From positions 186,001-250,000 of the forward strand of contig NZ_LT906662.1 in NCBI RefSeq assembly GCF_900205865.1: a DNA stretch of 64,000 nt, read 5' to 3'. The stretch comes from Thermoanaerobacterium sp. RBIITD. GTDB taxonomy: Bacteria; Bacillota; Thermoanaerobacteria; Thermoanaerobacterales; Thermoanaerobacteraceae. Below, piece after piece: positions 7,585 through 17,945 of this stretch. Position numbers and translations under genes: made by a program. Below the pieces are notes generated by a model. The model was not told where the DNA came from, ran no database searches, and worked only from the letters and a program-made list of their open reading frames with translations. Numbering within the stretch: the first letter of the stretch is position 1; each line of letters opens with the position of its first letter.

Positions 7585-9063
7585 TTACAATATGATGCAG
7601 ATAATGCCTCCCCCCCCGTCATTAACAATACGTTCTAATGTATCTCTCAACTTTAAGCTGACATTTTCAGGTATTTTGCCTAATTTGCTCTGCATCCCTT
7701 CTTTCACTAAATCACTTAAGGATTTCCCGAAAATGTTGGATTCCCATATCTTATCAGGGTCATTTTCAAACTGATCTGTTATATATTTTACAAAGTCTTC
7801 ACTCTGCTTTTCAGTTCCAACAATCGGAGATACTTCAGTCGTTACGTCAGTCCTAAAGATGTGGAGGGATGGAGCTGATGCTCTAAGTCTTACTGCGAAG
7901 CTACCACCTTGGCGAACTATCTCAGGCTTTTCGAATTCCATATTATCGATGCTTGCAGGGACTACACCAACCCCTGTCTTTTTAGCATCTTCTAAAGCAT
8001 CCTTTAACTTATCATATTCTGATTTTGCATATGCAAGCTCTTTCATCATCTGCATTAAATCTCTATCGCCGCGAATCTGTAATCCGCATTCATCACTTAA
8101 AATCTTAAAGAATAGTCCTTCTTTCGTCTTGACTTCAATGTCAGCTATTCCTTGCCCAGGATTTATTTTTTTCACTACAACGTCTGCCATATTTTCATTT
8201 GATTTAATTCCATCAGCCGTTCTTTTTACGTCACGTAATCTAAATAATTCATTTATACTTTGCTTTATGGACTCCATTATGCTCTGCTTTAACCAGTGGT
8301 CATTCTCCAATACATCTACCCACCTTGGAAGGTCAATGTTCAATTCGGTGATAGGAAATTCAAACAATACTTTTTCAAGTATATTCTTAATATCATCGAT
8401 TTCCATCTTCAAAACATTTATAACTACAACAGGCACATCATATTTTTCTTCTAAATCTTTCCTTATTTTAATTGTCTCGGGGTCCTCTGGATGTGTCGTA
8501 TTTAAAAGGATTATAAAAGGTTTTTGTATATCTTTTAATTCTTTCACAACCCTTTCTTCGGCTTCTAGATAATTTTCCCTCGGTATATCTGTTATACTTC
8601 CATCTGTTGTTACTACAAGCCCAATTGTGGAATGGTCATTTATAACTTTCTTTGTACCTATCTCGGCTGCCTCTTCAAAAGGTATTTCATAATCATACCA
8701 CGGTGTAGTCACCATTCTCGGTTTTTCACCTTCAAGATAACCCATTGCACCTTTAACCATATAACCTACGCAATCTACAAGTCGTACACTAAACTTCGTG
8801 TTTTCATTTATTGCTATCTCAATGGCCTTTTCCGGAACAAATTTTGGTTCTGTCGTCATGATAGTTTTACCTGCCGCACTTTGTGGAAGCTCATCCTGTA
8901 CTCTTTCTCTTAGATTAACATTATCGATATTTGGTAATACTAAGATATCCATAAATCTTTTTATAAAAGTAGATTTCCCTGTACGTACAGGTCCGACTAC
9001 ACCTATATAAATGTCTCCTTCTGTTCTTTCAGCTATATCCTTATAAATATCGTAATTTTCCAC
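7585..9063 (-). CDS. spoIVA: Stage IV sporulation protein A (SpoIVA)
   Basis: 492 residues, the usual length. A morphogenetic ATPase that polymerises on the outer forespore membrane and forms the basement layer of the spore coat. N-terminal P-loop domain with Walker A GPVRTGKST at about 24-32, then the characteristic QSAAGKTIMTTEPKFVP stretch. The end GGGGIICIIL matches the glycine-rich, hydrophobic tail needed for coat anchoring in Bacillus. Start is GTG (GTG GAA AAT TAC) with AAGGAGGG in good position. A SigE-like promoter lies upstream and tRNA-Pro follows. It is probably transcribed alone in the mother cell. Confidence 0.95.
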   Translation of the reverse strand: MENYDIYKDIAERTEGDIYIGVVGPVRTGKSTFIKRFMDILVLPNIDNVNLRERVQDELPQSAAGKTIMTTEPKFVPEKAIEIAINENTKFSVRLVDCVGYMVKGAMGYLEGEKPRMVTTPWYDYEIPFEEAAEIGTKKVINDHSTIGLVVTTDGSITDIPRENYLEAEERVVKELKDIQKPFIILLNTTHPEDPETIKIRKDLEEKYDVPVVVINVLKMEIDDIKNILEKVLFEFPITELNIDLPRWVDVLENDHWLKQSIMESIKQSINELFRLRDVKRTADGIKSNENMADVVVKKINPGQGIADIEVKTKEGLFFKILSDECGLQIRGDRDLMQMMKELAYAKSEYDKLKDALEDAKKTGVGVVPASIDNMEFEKPEIVRQGGSFAVRLRASAPSLHIFRTDVTTEVSPIVGTEKQSEDFVKYITDQFENDPDKIWESNIFGKSLSDLVKEGMQSKLGKIPENVSLKLRDTLERIVNDGGGGIICIIL

Positions 9064-9120
9064 ATCATTTCCCTCCTTTTCGTGTAATCAAAATGTTAGA
9101 TTTTATATGCTTTAACACTA

Positions 9121-9150
9121 CATATATATGAGAGAAATGAGCAAATATGA
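9121..9150 (-). promoter_or_regulatory. Candidate SigE promoter of spoIVA
   Basis: Minus strand TCATATTTG (9142-9150) and CATATATATG (9121-9130), a spacing near the 13-14 bases usual for SigE, about 60 bases before the spoIVA start. spoIVA is SigE-dependent in Bacillus. The assignment rests on motif similarity only. Confidence 0.45.
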
Positions 9151-9169
9151 ATAAAAATAAGGACAAAAA

Positions 9170-10162
9170 TTATATATCTTCCATCTCATGTTTTTTGTTG
9201 CGAGTCATCAAAGAATGAACGGCTTTACGTGGGTCTTTTCCTTCAAATAATATTGAATATATCTCATTTGTAATAGGCATTTCAATATTGTGAATTTTCG
9301 ACAATTTATAAGCTGATTTTGTAGTATTAATTCCTTCAACAACCATTCCAATTTCATCTAGAGTATCGCTTAATGATTTCCCTTGTCCGATTTTAATACC
9401 AGCTCTTCTATTCCTCGAAAACATACTAGTACATGTTACAATAAGGTCTCCCATACCTGTAAGCCCTAAAAATGTCAAAGGATCTGAACCTAAGGCAACA
9501 CCAAGCCTTGTAATTTCAGCGAGACCTCTTGTCATAAGTGCTGCTTTTGTATTATCGCCAAATCCAAGTCCATCAGATATTCCGGCTCCAAGAGCAATAA
9601 TATTCTTCAATGAGCCGCCTAATTCAACGCCAATTAAATCTTTGTTTATATACAATCTAAAATTTTCGTCCATCATAACATCTTGAATATATTCACATGC
9701 TTTTATATCTATTGACGATAAAACGCATGCAGTTGGTATATGCCTACAGACTTCTTCGGCATGGCTTGGTCCAGAGAGCACAACAACATGATTATCTATC
9801 ATTTCATTGATAACTTCAGACATTCGTTTTAAACTGGTTGTTTCAATACCTTTTGCTAAATTTACGATTATTGCATCATCCTGAATGATATTTTTTATAT
9901 CTTCTACTACATTTCTGACAGCATGGGAAGGAACAGCTAAAATTATTATTTTTTTATTCTTTAAAGCATAACCTATATCATTAGTTATTTCAATTTCTTC
10001 CGGGACCATTACATCAAGGTATTTTTTATTGTACCGTGTTTTTTTTATCTCTTCCAATTGATTAGGATTTTTTGTCCATAAACATATATTATGCCCCATT
10101 GAGTTTAAATGTATAGCCATTGCCGTTCCCCAGCTTCCTGCACCTAAAATTGCTATATCCAC
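9170..10162 (-). CDS. gpsA: Glycerol-3-phosphate dehydrogenase [NAD(P)+]
   Basis: 330 residues, usual length. Reduces dihydroxyacetone phosphate to sn-glycerol 3-phosphate for phospholipid synthesis. N-terminal Rossmann motif [10 protein letters not shown] at 7-16, [16 protein letters not shown], and [13 protein letters not shown] with the catalytic lysine at about 186. Start is GTG with AAGGGTG 7 bases upstream. It follows plsY by about 15 bases, so the product-consuming acyltransferase and this enzyme are made together. Confidence 0.95.
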   Translation of the reverse strand: MDIAILGAGSWGTAMAIHLNSMGHNICLWTKNPNQLEEIKKTRYNKKYLDVMVPEEIEITNDIGYALKNKKIIILAVPSHAVRNVVEDIKNIIQDDAIIVNLAKGIETTSLKRMSEVINEMIDNHVVVLSGPSHAEEVCRHIPTACVLSSIDIKACEYIQDVMMDENFRLYINKDLIGVELGGSLKNIIALGAGISDGLGFGDNTKAALMTRGLAEITRLGVALGSDPLTFLGLTGMGDLIVTCTSMFSRNRRAGIKIGQGKSLSDTLDEIGMVVEGINTTKSAYKLSKIHNIEMPITNEIYSILFEGKDPRKAVHSLMTRNKKHEMEDI

Positions 10163-10176
10163 TTTTATTCACCCTT

Positions 10177-10776
10177 TTATTTAACTTTCGTTTTTTGTCC
10201 TAATTTCGATTCCGTACCATTTAGTAATCGTTTTATATTCGATCTATGTTGAAATATAGCAAGTATTGTCAGGATTATTGCAAAGATTAACATATTAACT
10301 GATTTAAAATATATAATATTTAATACTAGAAATGAGAGCGATCCTAGCATTGAACCAAGTGATACGTACTTGCTTATAGTAATTATAATAACGCCAATTA
10401 ATAAAGAATACAAAGCGATAATAGGATTAATGACAATTATAACACCAAGGCTTGTTGCGATGCCCTTTCCACCTCTAAATCCTAAAAATATGGGCCAGTT
10501 ATGACCACAAACAACAGCAATTCCGGCTACGAGTCCACCGATATCACCTGCTATTAATCTACCAAGTAATCCTGCTATGACACCTTTTAAAACATCAAAA
10601 GCAAAAACCGGCAAAGCTGCTTTTATGCCTAAAACCCTAAGGACATTTGTAGCTCCTGCATTTCCGCTACCAAATTTTCTTATATCTGTTTTTTTAATGT
10701 ATTTTGTAAATATATACGCATTATTTATACAGCCGATTAAATATGCTAATAAAAGAGCAACAAATATTTTCAACAT
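10177..10776 (-). CDS. plsY: Glycerol-3-phosphate acyltransferase PlsY
   Basis: 199 residues from the chosen start. An integral membrane enzyme that transfers the acyl group of acyl-phosphate to glycerol 3-phosphate, the first step of phospholipid synthesis. Five or so hydrophobic segments. Family motifs are [12 protein letters not shown] near residue 34-45, and [19 protein letters not shown] near 90-110. The ORF extends 8 codons further up, but AGGAGGTGACAAA sits just before ATG-Leu-Lys-Ile, so this start is preferred. It lies between der and gpsA with short gaps. Confidence 0.95.
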   Translation of the reverse strand: MLKIFVALLLAYLIGCINNAYIFTKYIKKTDIRKFGSGNAGATNVLRVLGIKAALPVFAFDVLKGVIAGLLGRLIAGDIGGLVAGIAVVCGHNWPIFLGFRGGKGIATSLGVIIVINPIIALYSLLIGVIIITISKYVSLGSMLGSLSFLVLNIIYFKSVNMLIFAIILTILAIFQHRSNIKRLLNGTESKLGQKTKVK

Positions 10777-10789
10777 TTTGTCACCTCCT

Positions 10790-12109
10790 TCATTTCTCAC
10801 CTTTTTTTCTAACTTCCATTTTTATAGGTACACCTCTAAAGCCAAAATTTTCTCTTATGGTATTTTCTAAAAACCTCATATATGAAAAATGCATTATCTC
10901 AGGATCATTAACAAATACGGCAAATGACGGTGGTTTTATACCATATTGTGTGATATAATACACTTTCAATGGTCTTCCCTTATCTGCCGGTGGCGGATTA
11001 ATAAGTAAAGCCTCATTAATAACATCATTTAAAATTCCTGTTGCGATTCTTTTATTATATTCTTCCCATATGTCATTTATTTCCTCAAATAACTTGTTTA
11101 ATCTTTGCCCTGTTTTGGCAGAAATAAAAATTATAGGAACAAAATCAATAAATGAAAACTTTTCTTTTATAAGCTTTGTATATTCATTTACTGTTTCATT
11201 GCTTTTTTCTATCAAATCCCATTTATTAACGGCAATTATCAAGGCTTTTTTGTTTTCATAAGCGTATCCAACTATTTTTGTATCTTGTTCTGTAGGACCT
11301 TCTGTTGCATCAATTACAAGTATACATATATCAGATTTATCTATCGCTGCTAATGCTCTAATAACACTATAGCGCTCAATTTGATCGGTTATCTTACCCT
11401 TTTTTCTCATACCCGCCGTGTCTATAATAACATATTTTTTATCATCTTTTTCAAAATAAGTATCTATCGCATCCCTTGTTGTTCCAGGAATGTCGCTTAC
11501 AATGACCCTTTCTTCACCAACAATCTTATTTACAAGAGATGATTTACCCACATTAGGTCTACCTATAAATGATATCTTAATTGTATCTTCATCATAATCT
11601 TCAATGTATTCGGGTATGTTTTTTATTACTTTGTCAAGAAGGTCTCCTATGCCAAGTCCATTTGACGCGGAAATAGCTATAGGTTCTCCAAATCCCAAAC
11701 GCATTGAATCATAATATGAATTTGGCATTTCTTTAAAATTGTCTACTTTATTTAAAACAAGTATAACTTTTTTTCGAGATCTGCGCAGCATATTTGCAAT
11801 GTCCTCATCCGTTGGATTTAAACCTGCTTTTGCATCTATTACAAACAGTATTAAATCAACAGTTTTTAAAGCTGTTTCTACCTGCATGCGTATTTTTGAA
11901 AAAAATTCATCATCAGAGTTCGGTTCTAATCCGCCTGTATCAACTAAAACAAACTTCTTTCCAAGCCATTCGGTATTTACATATATTCTATCTCTCGTAA
12001 CACCAGGTTTATCTTCTACTATCGAAATCCTCTGACCTGATATTTTATTAAATAGAGTTGATTTTCCTACGTTTGGCCTACCTACAATTCCAACCATTGG
12101 ATATACCAT
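10790..12109 (-). CDS. der: Ribosome-assembly GTPase Der (EngA)
   Basis: 439 residues with two GTPase domains in tandem, the defining trait of Der. First domain: GRPNVGKST at the N-terminus, DTGGL, NKVD. Second domain: [31 protein letters not shown], followed by the KH-like C-terminal domain. It acts in 50S subunit maturation. The ATG at 12109 is preferred over an upstream TTG because GGAAGGTGAT lies just before it. That site overlaps the stop codon of the DUF512 gene, which suggests translational coupling. Confidence 0.95.
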   Translation of the reverse strand: MVYPMVGIVGRPNVGKSTLFNKISGQRISIVEDKPGVTRDRIYVNTEWLGKKFVLVDTGGLEPNSDDEFFSKIRMQVETALKTVDLILFVIDAKAGLNPTDEDIANMLRRSRKKVILVLNKVDNFKEMPNSYYDSMRLGFGEPIAISASNGLGIGDLLDKVIKNIPEYIEDYDEDTIKISFIGRPNVGKSSLVNKIVGEERVIVSDIPGTTRDAIDTYFEKDDKKYVIIDTAGMRKKGKITDQIERYSVIRALAAIDKSDICILVIDATEGPTEQDTKIVGYAYENKKALIIAVNKWDLIEKSNETVNEYTKLIKEKFSFIDFVPIIFISAKTGQRLNKLFEEINDIWEEYNKRIATGILNDVINEALLINPPPADKGRPLKVYYITQYGIKPPSFAVFVNDPEIMHFSYMRFLENTIRENFGFRGVPIKMEVRKKGEK

Positions 12110-12113
12110 ACCA

Positions 12114-13418
12114 TCACCTTCCAATTATCTTTCGTATAAACTCTTCACCATCTACTGGAGATACAATAACTTTAGTTTTTAGTTCATCTTCAAGGTCCTC
12201 AACTGTTGTATCATCAAGAAAAACATTTGTACCTTCTCTTAACATGCAATCCGGGATAACTAATATTTCATCATTTATTTTTTCTTTTATTTGATTTATT
12301 ATATCACGACCAGTGATAAGACCAGCGACTGTTATTTTATGACCAAAAAAATCATTAATTATAGGTATCACATTTATATTTATTCCTATGTCATTTAACC
12401 TATTTGCAAATTCTCTAATAAATTTATATGCAGAAACACCTGTTACAACACAATAATTATTATTATTTTTACTTATATTATTAATTTTTTTAAAATAATC
12501 GTCAAACTGCTTTTTAAACTTAGCCATTAGCCCTACACCATTCTCAATCTGTGGAAATCCTTCATAATGGCTATAATCAGGTATTGCCTTATTTGCTAAT
12601 ACATAAAATTCATCCGCAAGAAAGATAAAGGATGATCCTAATTCTTTCTTTAACTTATTCTGCCATTTACTAACTTGCTTAACTATACTATCGGCACTAA
12701 TCGCATCATATGGTTTCAATTTATAAAGACCTTCTCTATGGTCTGTAAGACCTACTGGCACTGCTGCAGCAGACTTTACTCCAGGGTATAATTTTGACAG
12801 ATCGCTTATTGTCTTATCTAATATTTCTCCATCATTAAGACCAGGACATAATACTATCTGACAGTGTACTTCAATTCCATTCTCAGTTAACTTTTTAAGC
12901 TTATCAAATATTCCTGAAGCATGAGGATTTTGCATTATTTTTTTTCTGACTTCATCATCTGTCGCATGTACTGATATATAAATAGGTGACATCCTATATT
13001 TGATAATTCTTAAAAAATCCTCATCATTTAAATTTGTCAATGTTACAAAATTACCTTGTAAAAATGAAAGACGATAATCATCATCCTTAAAAACCAAAGA
13101 ATTTCTAACTTTGTCGGGCAATTGATCAATAAAACAAAATACGCATTTATTTCTACAACGCTTTAACTTATCTATTATACCTGTTTCAAATATAAGTCCC
13201 AAATCTTCATCGTAATTCTTTTCTATATCATAAAGGTATTCTTCACCATTATCTTTCCTTATTAAAATATTGATAAAGTCACCAGAAATCTGATATTTAT
13301 AATCAATCAAATCAGTTATTTCATTACCGTTAACAGATATCAAAATATCGCCTTTTTTTATACCAAGCTCTTTAGCAATACTATTTTTTTTAACATCCTT
13401 TATTATGTGTTCAGCCAT
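12114..13418 (-). CDS. DUF512 protein: PDZ plus radical-SAM-like Fe-S protein
   Basis: 434 residues. The N-terminus (about 5-60) is PDZ-like (SIAKELGIKKGDILISVNG). Then comes a cysteine cluster CRNKCVFCFIDQLP at about 88-101, a CxxxCxxC pattern that resembles but differs slightly from the CxxxCxxC of radical SAM enzymes, and a barrel-like region with YRLSFLQGNFVTLTN and ISVHATD. The C-terminal third is the DUF512 domain. The family is common in clostridia, next to der, and its reaction is not known. Start ATG with AGGAGG. Confidence 0.85.
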   Translation of the reverse strand: MAEHIIKDVKKNSIAKELGIKKGDILISVNGNEITDLIDYKYQISGDFINILIRKDNGEEYLYDIEKNYDEDLGLIFETGIIDKLKRCRNKCVFCFIDQLPDKVRNSLVFKDDDYRLSFLQGNFVTLTNLNDEDFLRIIKYRMSPIYISVHATDDEVRKKIMQNPHASGIFDKLKKLTENGIEVHCQIVLCPGLNDGEILDKTISDLSKLYPGVKSAAAVPVGLTDHREGLYKLKPYDAISADSIVKQVSKWQNKLKKELGSSFIFLADEFYVLANKAIPDYSHYEGFPQIENGVGLMAKFKKQFDDYFKKINNISKNNNNYCVVTGVSAYKFIREFANRLNDIGININVIPIINDFFGHKITVAGLITGRDIINQIKEKINDEILVIPDCMLREGTNVFLDDTTVEDLEDELKTKVIVSPVDGEEFIRKIIGR

Positions 13419-13469
13419 TTATTTTCCTCCTATAAAATATCCACTAATATTATGAATTAATAGGAGAAC

Positions 13470-13934
13470 TTAGTCAAGCTCTTTTAACTTTGATTTTACA
13501 TTATTTACGAGGTCTATGAAATTTTTATATTTTCTTAAAATCCCATAAACTGTAAATGGCCTACCAACGGAAACTATTCTAAATTTTCGAGATGTCATAC
13601 CTCCAATTTTTGTCATTATCCCTATCGCAGGTAATGCATCTACAAACATTATTTCGTCTTTATCTATACCTGATTCTCTAAGAAAGCTATAAACCGCCCT
13701 AATCATTATTTTTCTTCCGTTTTTAGCACCTATTGCATATACATCATTGTCAAATTCATCAATTCCCATATAAAAGGGTATTCCGATCTGATTCCCATCT
13801 GTTGTATCATAATGTGGTAAAGATATAATTTCTTCATATGATGGAATCCTATCATTTTGAAGCAAACCTACATGAATAGATGCTGCTACTATAGAAGAAT
13901 GTGCACTACCATAACATATGTACGCTACAATCAT
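13470..13934 (-). CDS. DUF3189 family protein
   Basis: 154 residues, soluble. Starts MIVAYICYGSAHSSIVAASIH, the typical opening of DUF3189 proteins, which occur in spore-forming clostridia with no assigned role. The conserved YMGIDEFDNDVYAIGAKNG and the middle VDALPAIGIMTKIGG stretches are visible. The gene has ATG with GAGGG. A paralogue lies 80 bases upstream (14014-14481) and both sit between spoIIP and der, so a sporulation-related role is possible but unproven. Confidence 0.75.
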   Translation of the reverse strand: MIVAYICYGSAHSSIVAASIHVGLLQNDRIPSYEEIISLPHYDTTDGNQIGIPFYMGIDEFDNDVYAIGAKNGRKIMIRAVYSFLRESGIDKDEIMFVDALPAIGIMTKIGGMTSRKFRIVSVGRPFTVYGILRKYKNFIDLVNNVKSKLKELD

Positions 13935-14013
13935 AATTCCCTCTTAAATAATTTATATTTTTATTTCATATAATTTGTAATTGTCTATATAAAACACTAA
14001 ATAATAAGTTTAT

Positions 14014-14481
14014 TTATTTCTTATCATAAAAGGTGGTTTGACTTATTAAATTTTTCTTATTTAAAACAACAAAATCTTTTATTTTATAAAACCTTTTATT
14101 TAATAAAATATATAGCAAATAATCAATAACATTTTTTAATATAGATGTTCGTTCCAATGTCAAAAAAAGTTTAAGATATCTTGGCTCCAATTTATTTGTA
14201 TCTATAAAGATTAATTTTTCATATTCAAGGTTAAAAACTTTTCTTATTCCTTCAAGGGTTTTCTTAATATTATCGCTAAAGTTTTTCATACCCATTGTAT
14301 AAATTTCGCTGTAATTTTCATCTATGCCGATATATTTCATTTCTCCATAATCTATTTTTAAAATCTCTGGAATGCTTAAAAATTCATCCCATTTAATATA
14401 ATCTTTTATCAATTCCGTATGTATGTATGCGGCTATTACAGATGAATAGCACCCATAATAGCTATAATAAATAATCTTCAA
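14014..14481 (-). CDS. DUF3189 family protein, diverged paralogue
   Basis: 155 residues. Shares the opening (MKIIYYSYYGCYSSVIAAYIH), the MKYIGIDENYSEIYTMGMKN block and the (I/M)FVDA-like LIFIDTNK block with its neighbour, but is much more diverged and lacks the GIMTKIGG stretch; the C-terminus is basic and hydrophobic. Start is TTG behind GAGGTG. It looks like a tandem duplicate that is evolving fast. Function unknown. Confidence 0.65.
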   Translation of the reverse strand: MKIIYYSYYGCYSSVIAAYIHTELIKDYIKWDEFLSIPEILKIDYGEMKYIGIDENYSEIYTMGMKNFSDNIKKTLEGIRKVFNLEYEKLIFIDTNKLEPRYLKLFLTLERTSILKNVIDYLLYILLNKRFYKIKDFVVLNKKNLISQTTFYDKK

Positions 14482-14566
14482 ATTTCAATTCACCTCATAA
14501 ATTAATAGGCTTGTTAAATCAAGCCCTACAGTATACCTAAATATTGGTTTTCTGTATCAATATAAT

Positions 14567-15691
14567 TTACTTTTTATCTTTCTTAAAACGGCCCAAAAAA
14601 CTGGTAAATTCCTTTTTTGTACCGTTTTTAAACTTATAAATCAGCTCTCTTCCGCCAGTACTTAAAAACATAAATCCTGCAATGGAAAATACAGCGATGC
14701 CTATAAGAATCCATATTCCTCTTCCAGAGGCTCTATTTTGTGATGGTGTAGATTTTTGTGTATTTGTTAAATAACCAACTTGTTTTTTCTCATCAGACCC
14801 GTATACAGCTTTTGTAAGAACATCAGCCATAAATTTAGCAGATTCTTCCGCCCTTTGTCTCGTATGCGTATCTGTACCAAATTCTAGCAGTAATGAATTT
14901 GGCGTTAAATCCTGATTGTAATCACCACTACCATAAAAAATATCTTTAACAAGGTTAGGGTATTGCTTATCTGCTATTGCTTTTATTCTAAATGCCAAGT
15001 CTTGGTTTACTTTCATATTTGCATTTGTCCTACCAAGCACTAACCTTACACCTGTAGCATTTGTTCCAGCTATTTTTCTTATATAATCTTGATATGGTGC
15101 TGCGTCCCTGTGGACATCAAGTAATACATCAGGTCTATCATTTTTAAGTAACTTTATTGCTCCAACCCTTGACCTCCTGTATGCCATTGCATCATGTGGT
15201 AAGTATAAAGTTCTATCTACTATAGTTTTAATTCCTTTACCCTCTAATGCTTTGCTTAAAGATGAATCAACATGATATATACCACCATGACCGTATATAC
15301 TTGATGAACCATCTGTTGGTATATATGACTCATCGCTATGCGTTGAGTACATTGCAATTCGCCTTTCACCTGTTTTCTGGGCCATTACTTGTGATACTTT
15401 ATCTATATCAATATTAGGTAACTTTATCGTTTCAATATATTTTGCATAAGCTTTATCGTTCTTCTTATCAACTTTTATGATTTTATACATTTTATTATCA
15501 TGTGAAAGATATTGGTCATTCACATTCAAATCCCAAGATATTCGAAATAATATCTTATCTGTGTTATTTTCATATACAGTATAGTAACCGCCTTTTTTCC
15601 CGCTCCAATCATCCGCATAATTATATTTTATTGGTATTAATGTTAATAATATAAAAAGTAGAGCTATTATAAGTATTTTATTGTTCTTCAT
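14567..15691 (-). CDS. spoIIP: Stage II sporulation protein P (SpoIIP)
   Basis: 374 residues. A membrane-anchored peptidoglycan amidase/endopeptidase of the engulfment (DMP) machine. An N-terminal hydrophobic segment (about 5-25) is an anchor or signal. The central catalytic domain contains YSTHSDESYIPTDG (zinc-binding His and Glu), LDVHRDA and LLEFGTD, all conserved in SpoIIP. There is a second hydrophobic helix near residues 325-345 and a basic tail, not present in Bacillus SpoIIP but common in clostridial members. ATG at 15691 is preferred; a GTG three codons up is possible. The start overlaps the DUF1614 gene by 14 bases. Confidence 0.9.
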   Translation of the reverse strand: MKNNKILIIALLFILLTLIPIKYNYADDWSGKKGGYYTVYENNTDKILFRISWDLNVNDQYLSHDNKMYKIIKVDKKNDKAYAKYIETIKLPNIDIDKVSQVMAQKTGERRIAMYSTHSDESYIPTDGSSSIYGHGGIYHVDSSLSKALEGKGIKTIVDRTLYLPHDAMAYRRSRVGAIKLLKNDRPDVLLDVHRDAAPYQDYIRKIAGTNATGVRLVLGRTNANMKVNQDLAFRIKAIADKQYPNLVKDIFYGSGDYNQDLTPNSLLLEFGTDTHTRQRAEESAKFMADVLTKAVYGSDEKKQVGYLTNTQKSTPSQNRASGRGIWILIGIAVFSIAGFMFLSTGGRELIYKFKNGTKKEFTSFLGRFKKDKK

Positions 15692-16394
15692 CTTTATCAC
15701 TATCCTTTTTGCGGGATTTTTCTTTTATGTTTTTTACATCTTCTTCATTTAATAAGCTGCTTGTCAGATGTGGTTCCGTATCCTTTTTTGCTGTTCCACC
15801 CTGTAATTTTTCTCTTGTTTCGCCAAGGACCTCTGACAAAAGTACAGCAATTATCATTGAAATAACTACAGTATCAACTGCTCCTGCGCCACCAATTGAT
15901 ACTGTCCCAGGCCTTGCAGTAGCTATATTTATTACGCCTTGCACAATATCACTCAAAATTACCCCCATAACACCTGCAATAAAAGCACATCTCCTTGACC
16001 TTCCAAATAGATATGCAATTAATCCACTGACTATCCCATAAATATAATTTGGTTCAATAAACATTGCTTCTGGTTCGCTCGGCAAAAGCCTTCCTGCTAG
16101 AAACACAGCTGCTCCAGCCAATATAGATGCTATTATCCCATTGAATCTTTCGCGACTACTTTCAGCTTTAATGAATAAGTAAATTGCGACAGCTGCTGGT
16201 ATTATAGCACCACCTATATTTATAGAAACGTTTCTTCCGAGCGGTATCGAAGGCAGAAATGTACCTACAATCATTCCTATAATTATAATCAATGCCCATG
16301 TATCTGTCATCTTCATTCTGTCAAGGACTCTATGTGCAAATCCAAATAATATAAATAAGCCAGTTATTGATAAAATTATATAACTCAGCGGCAT
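15678..16394 (-). CDS. DUF1614 family membrane protein
   Basis: 238 residues with about six hydrophobic helices across residues 3-190 and a charged cytoplasmic tail. Family features are LGRNVSINIGGAIIPAAVAIYL and SIGGAGAVDTVVISMIIAVL, the glycine-rich membrane motifs of DUF1614. Function unknown. The start ATG-Pro-Leu-Ser is chosen because GAGGTGATAG precedes it. The gene overlaps spoIIP and probably forms a two-gene unit with it, which suggests a sporulation link in this lineage. Confidence 0.8.
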   Translation of the reverse strand: MPLSYIILSITGLFILFGFAHRVLDRMKMTDTWALIIIIGMIVGTFLPSIPLGRNVSINIGGAIIPAAVAIYLFIKAESSRERFNGIIASILAGAAVFLAGRLLPSEPEAMFIEPNYIYGIVSGLIAYLFGRSRRCAFIAGVMGVILSDIVQGVINIATARPGTVSIGGAGAVDTVVISMIIAVLLSEVLGETREKLQGGTAKKDTEPHLTSSLLNEEDVKNIKEKSRKKDSDKDEEQ

Positions 16395-16450
16395 ATCTAT
16401 CACCTCTTCGAGAAATAGCTTTTGCAGTTTTTTTAAAAAGTATACAAAAA

Positions 16451-16470
16451 AAACACCTATAAAGGTGTTT
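16451..16470 (-). terminator. Terminator of the pst-phoU operon
   Basis: Minus strand AAACACCT, loop, AGGTGTTT followed by a T-run, 15 bases after the phoU stop codon. Confidence 0.85.
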
Positions 16471-16484
16471 TTTAAATTTACTAT

Positions 16485-17141
16485 TCATTCATTTAAATCA
16501 ATATGCTGTCCATTATCTAGATAAATAACCCATTCACAAATATTTGTTGCATGGTCTGCAATTCTCTCAAGATAACGCGCAACAAACAAAAATTGTGCGG
16601 CCTGATTTATATTCTTTGGATCTTCTATCATATATGTCATTAATTCTCTAAATATTTGCTTATACAATCCATCAACGATGTCATCTTTCTGTTTTATGGT
16701 TTTTGCTAATTCTACATCTTGATTAACATATGAATCAAGTGAAAGCTTAACCATTTCTCTTACAACATCACTCATTCTCGGTATATCTATAAGAGGTTTA
16801 ATATATGTTTGATCAGCTATTCTAAGTGTAGTCTTTGCAATATCTACTGCATGATCAGCCATTCTTTCCAAGTCTGTATCGATTTTTAAACCAGTCAATA
16901 CAATTCTTAAGTCTTTTGCTAATGGTTGTTGTGTTACAATAATTCTTGAGCATCTATTGTCAATCTCGACTTCTTTTTCATCAATTATATCATCTTTATC
17001 AATTACATTTTGTGCTAATTCCGTGTCATGATTTGTCAATGATAAAATAGAATTCCCAATAGCTTCTTCCACAAGACCGCCCATTTTGAGTATGTCATAA
17101 TGTAAATCTTCTAACTCTTTTTCAAAATGTGTCCTGTTCAT
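16485..17141 (-). CDS. phoU: Phosphate signalling complex protein PhoU
   Basis: 218 residues, fully helical, with two PhoU three-helix repeats (about 10-105 and 115-210). Acidic metal-binding motifs are recognisable as DKDDIIDEKEVEID in the first repeat and KQKDDIVDGLYKQ in the second. It links the Pst transporter to the PhoR kinase and dampens Pho signalling when phosphate is plentiful. The ATG at 17141 has AAGGAGGTG and is preferred over a GTG two codons earlier. Last gene of pstC-pstA-pstB-phoU. Confidence 0.95.
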   Translation of the reverse strand: MNRTHFEKELEDLHYDILKMGGLVEEAIGNSILSLTNHDTELAQNVIDKDDIIDEKEVEIDNRCSRIIVTQQPLAKDLRIVLTGLKIDTDLERMADHAVDIAKTTLRIADQTYIKPLIDIPRMSDVVREMVKLSLDSYVNQDVELAKTIKQKDDIVDGLYKQIFRELMTYMIEDPKNINQAAQFLFVARYLERIADHATNICEWVIYLDNGQHIDLNE

Positions 17142-17153
17142 ATTCACACCTCC

Positions 17154-17903
17154 TTAACCGAATCTTCCAGTTATATAATCCTCTGTTCTTTTATCCCTAG
17201 GATTATAGAATATATCTTCTGTTCTTCCTGTTTCTACAATCTCACCATTTAAAAAAAATGATGTAAAATCAGAAACTCTTCCTGCTTGCTGCATATTATG
17301 CGTTACTATAACTATAGTATATTTATTCTTTAATTGATCAATTAGTTCTTCTATTTTCATAGTCGAAATAGGATCAAGTGCGGATGTAGGTTCATCCATT
17401 AAAATTACTTCTGGTTCAATTGCAAGTGTTCTTGCTATACACAATCTCTGCTGCTGACCACCAGATAAACCAAGTGCAGAATTATTTAGTCTATCCTTAA
17501 CTTCATCCCATAATGCAGCATCTTTTAAACTTTTTTCAACTATTTCATTTAATATTTTTTTATTTTTTTGTCCATGAATACGTGGTCCATAAGCTATATT
17601 GTCATAAACTGTCATCGGAAACGGATTTGGTTTTTGAAATACCATACCTACGCGTTTCCTTAATTCTATAACATCTACATCTTTATATATATCTTGATTA
17701 TCAAGCATTACAGTGCCCTTTATTGTTACACCATCTATAAGGTCATTCATTCTATTTAAAGTTCTTATAAATGTTGATTTTCCACATCCAGATGGACCGA
17801 TAAGAGCCATAACACTATTTTCTTCAATATCTATGTTTATATTTTTAAGTGCCTGCATTTCACCATAAAACAAATCAAGACCTTTAACTTCGATCTTTTT
17901 CAT
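17154..17903 (-). CDS. pstB: Phosphate import ATP-binding protein PstB
   Basis: 249 residues, a single ABC ATPase. Walker [11 protein letters not shown]-loop [19 protein letters not shown] typical of PstB, signature LSGGQQQR, Walker [14 protein letters not shown], and switch His in VTHNMQQA. It energises phosphate import through PstC/PstA. It is 12 bases upstream of phoU and 42 bases downstream of pstA. Confidence 0.97.
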   Translation of the reverse strand: MKKIEVKGLDLFYGEMQALKNINIDIEENSVMALIGPSGCGKSTFIRTLNRMNDLIDGVTIKGTVMLDNQDIYKDVDVIELRKRVGMVFQKPNPFPMTVYDNIAYGPRIHGQKNKKILNEIVEKSLKDAALWDEVKDRLNNSALGLSGGQQQRLCIARTLAIEPEVILMDEPTSALDPISTMKIEELIDQLKNKYTIVIVTHNMQQAGRVSDFTSFFLNGEIVETGRTEDIFYNPRDKRTEDYITGRFG

Positions 17904-17945
17904 GAACTAGGTTTCCCCTTTCTATATATAAAAAATTATACCACA

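Noticed and set aside
7859-8572. 237-residue plus-strand ORF opposite spoIVA
   Set aside because: Shadow of spoIVA; low-complexity Ser/Phe/Leu composition and no start signal.
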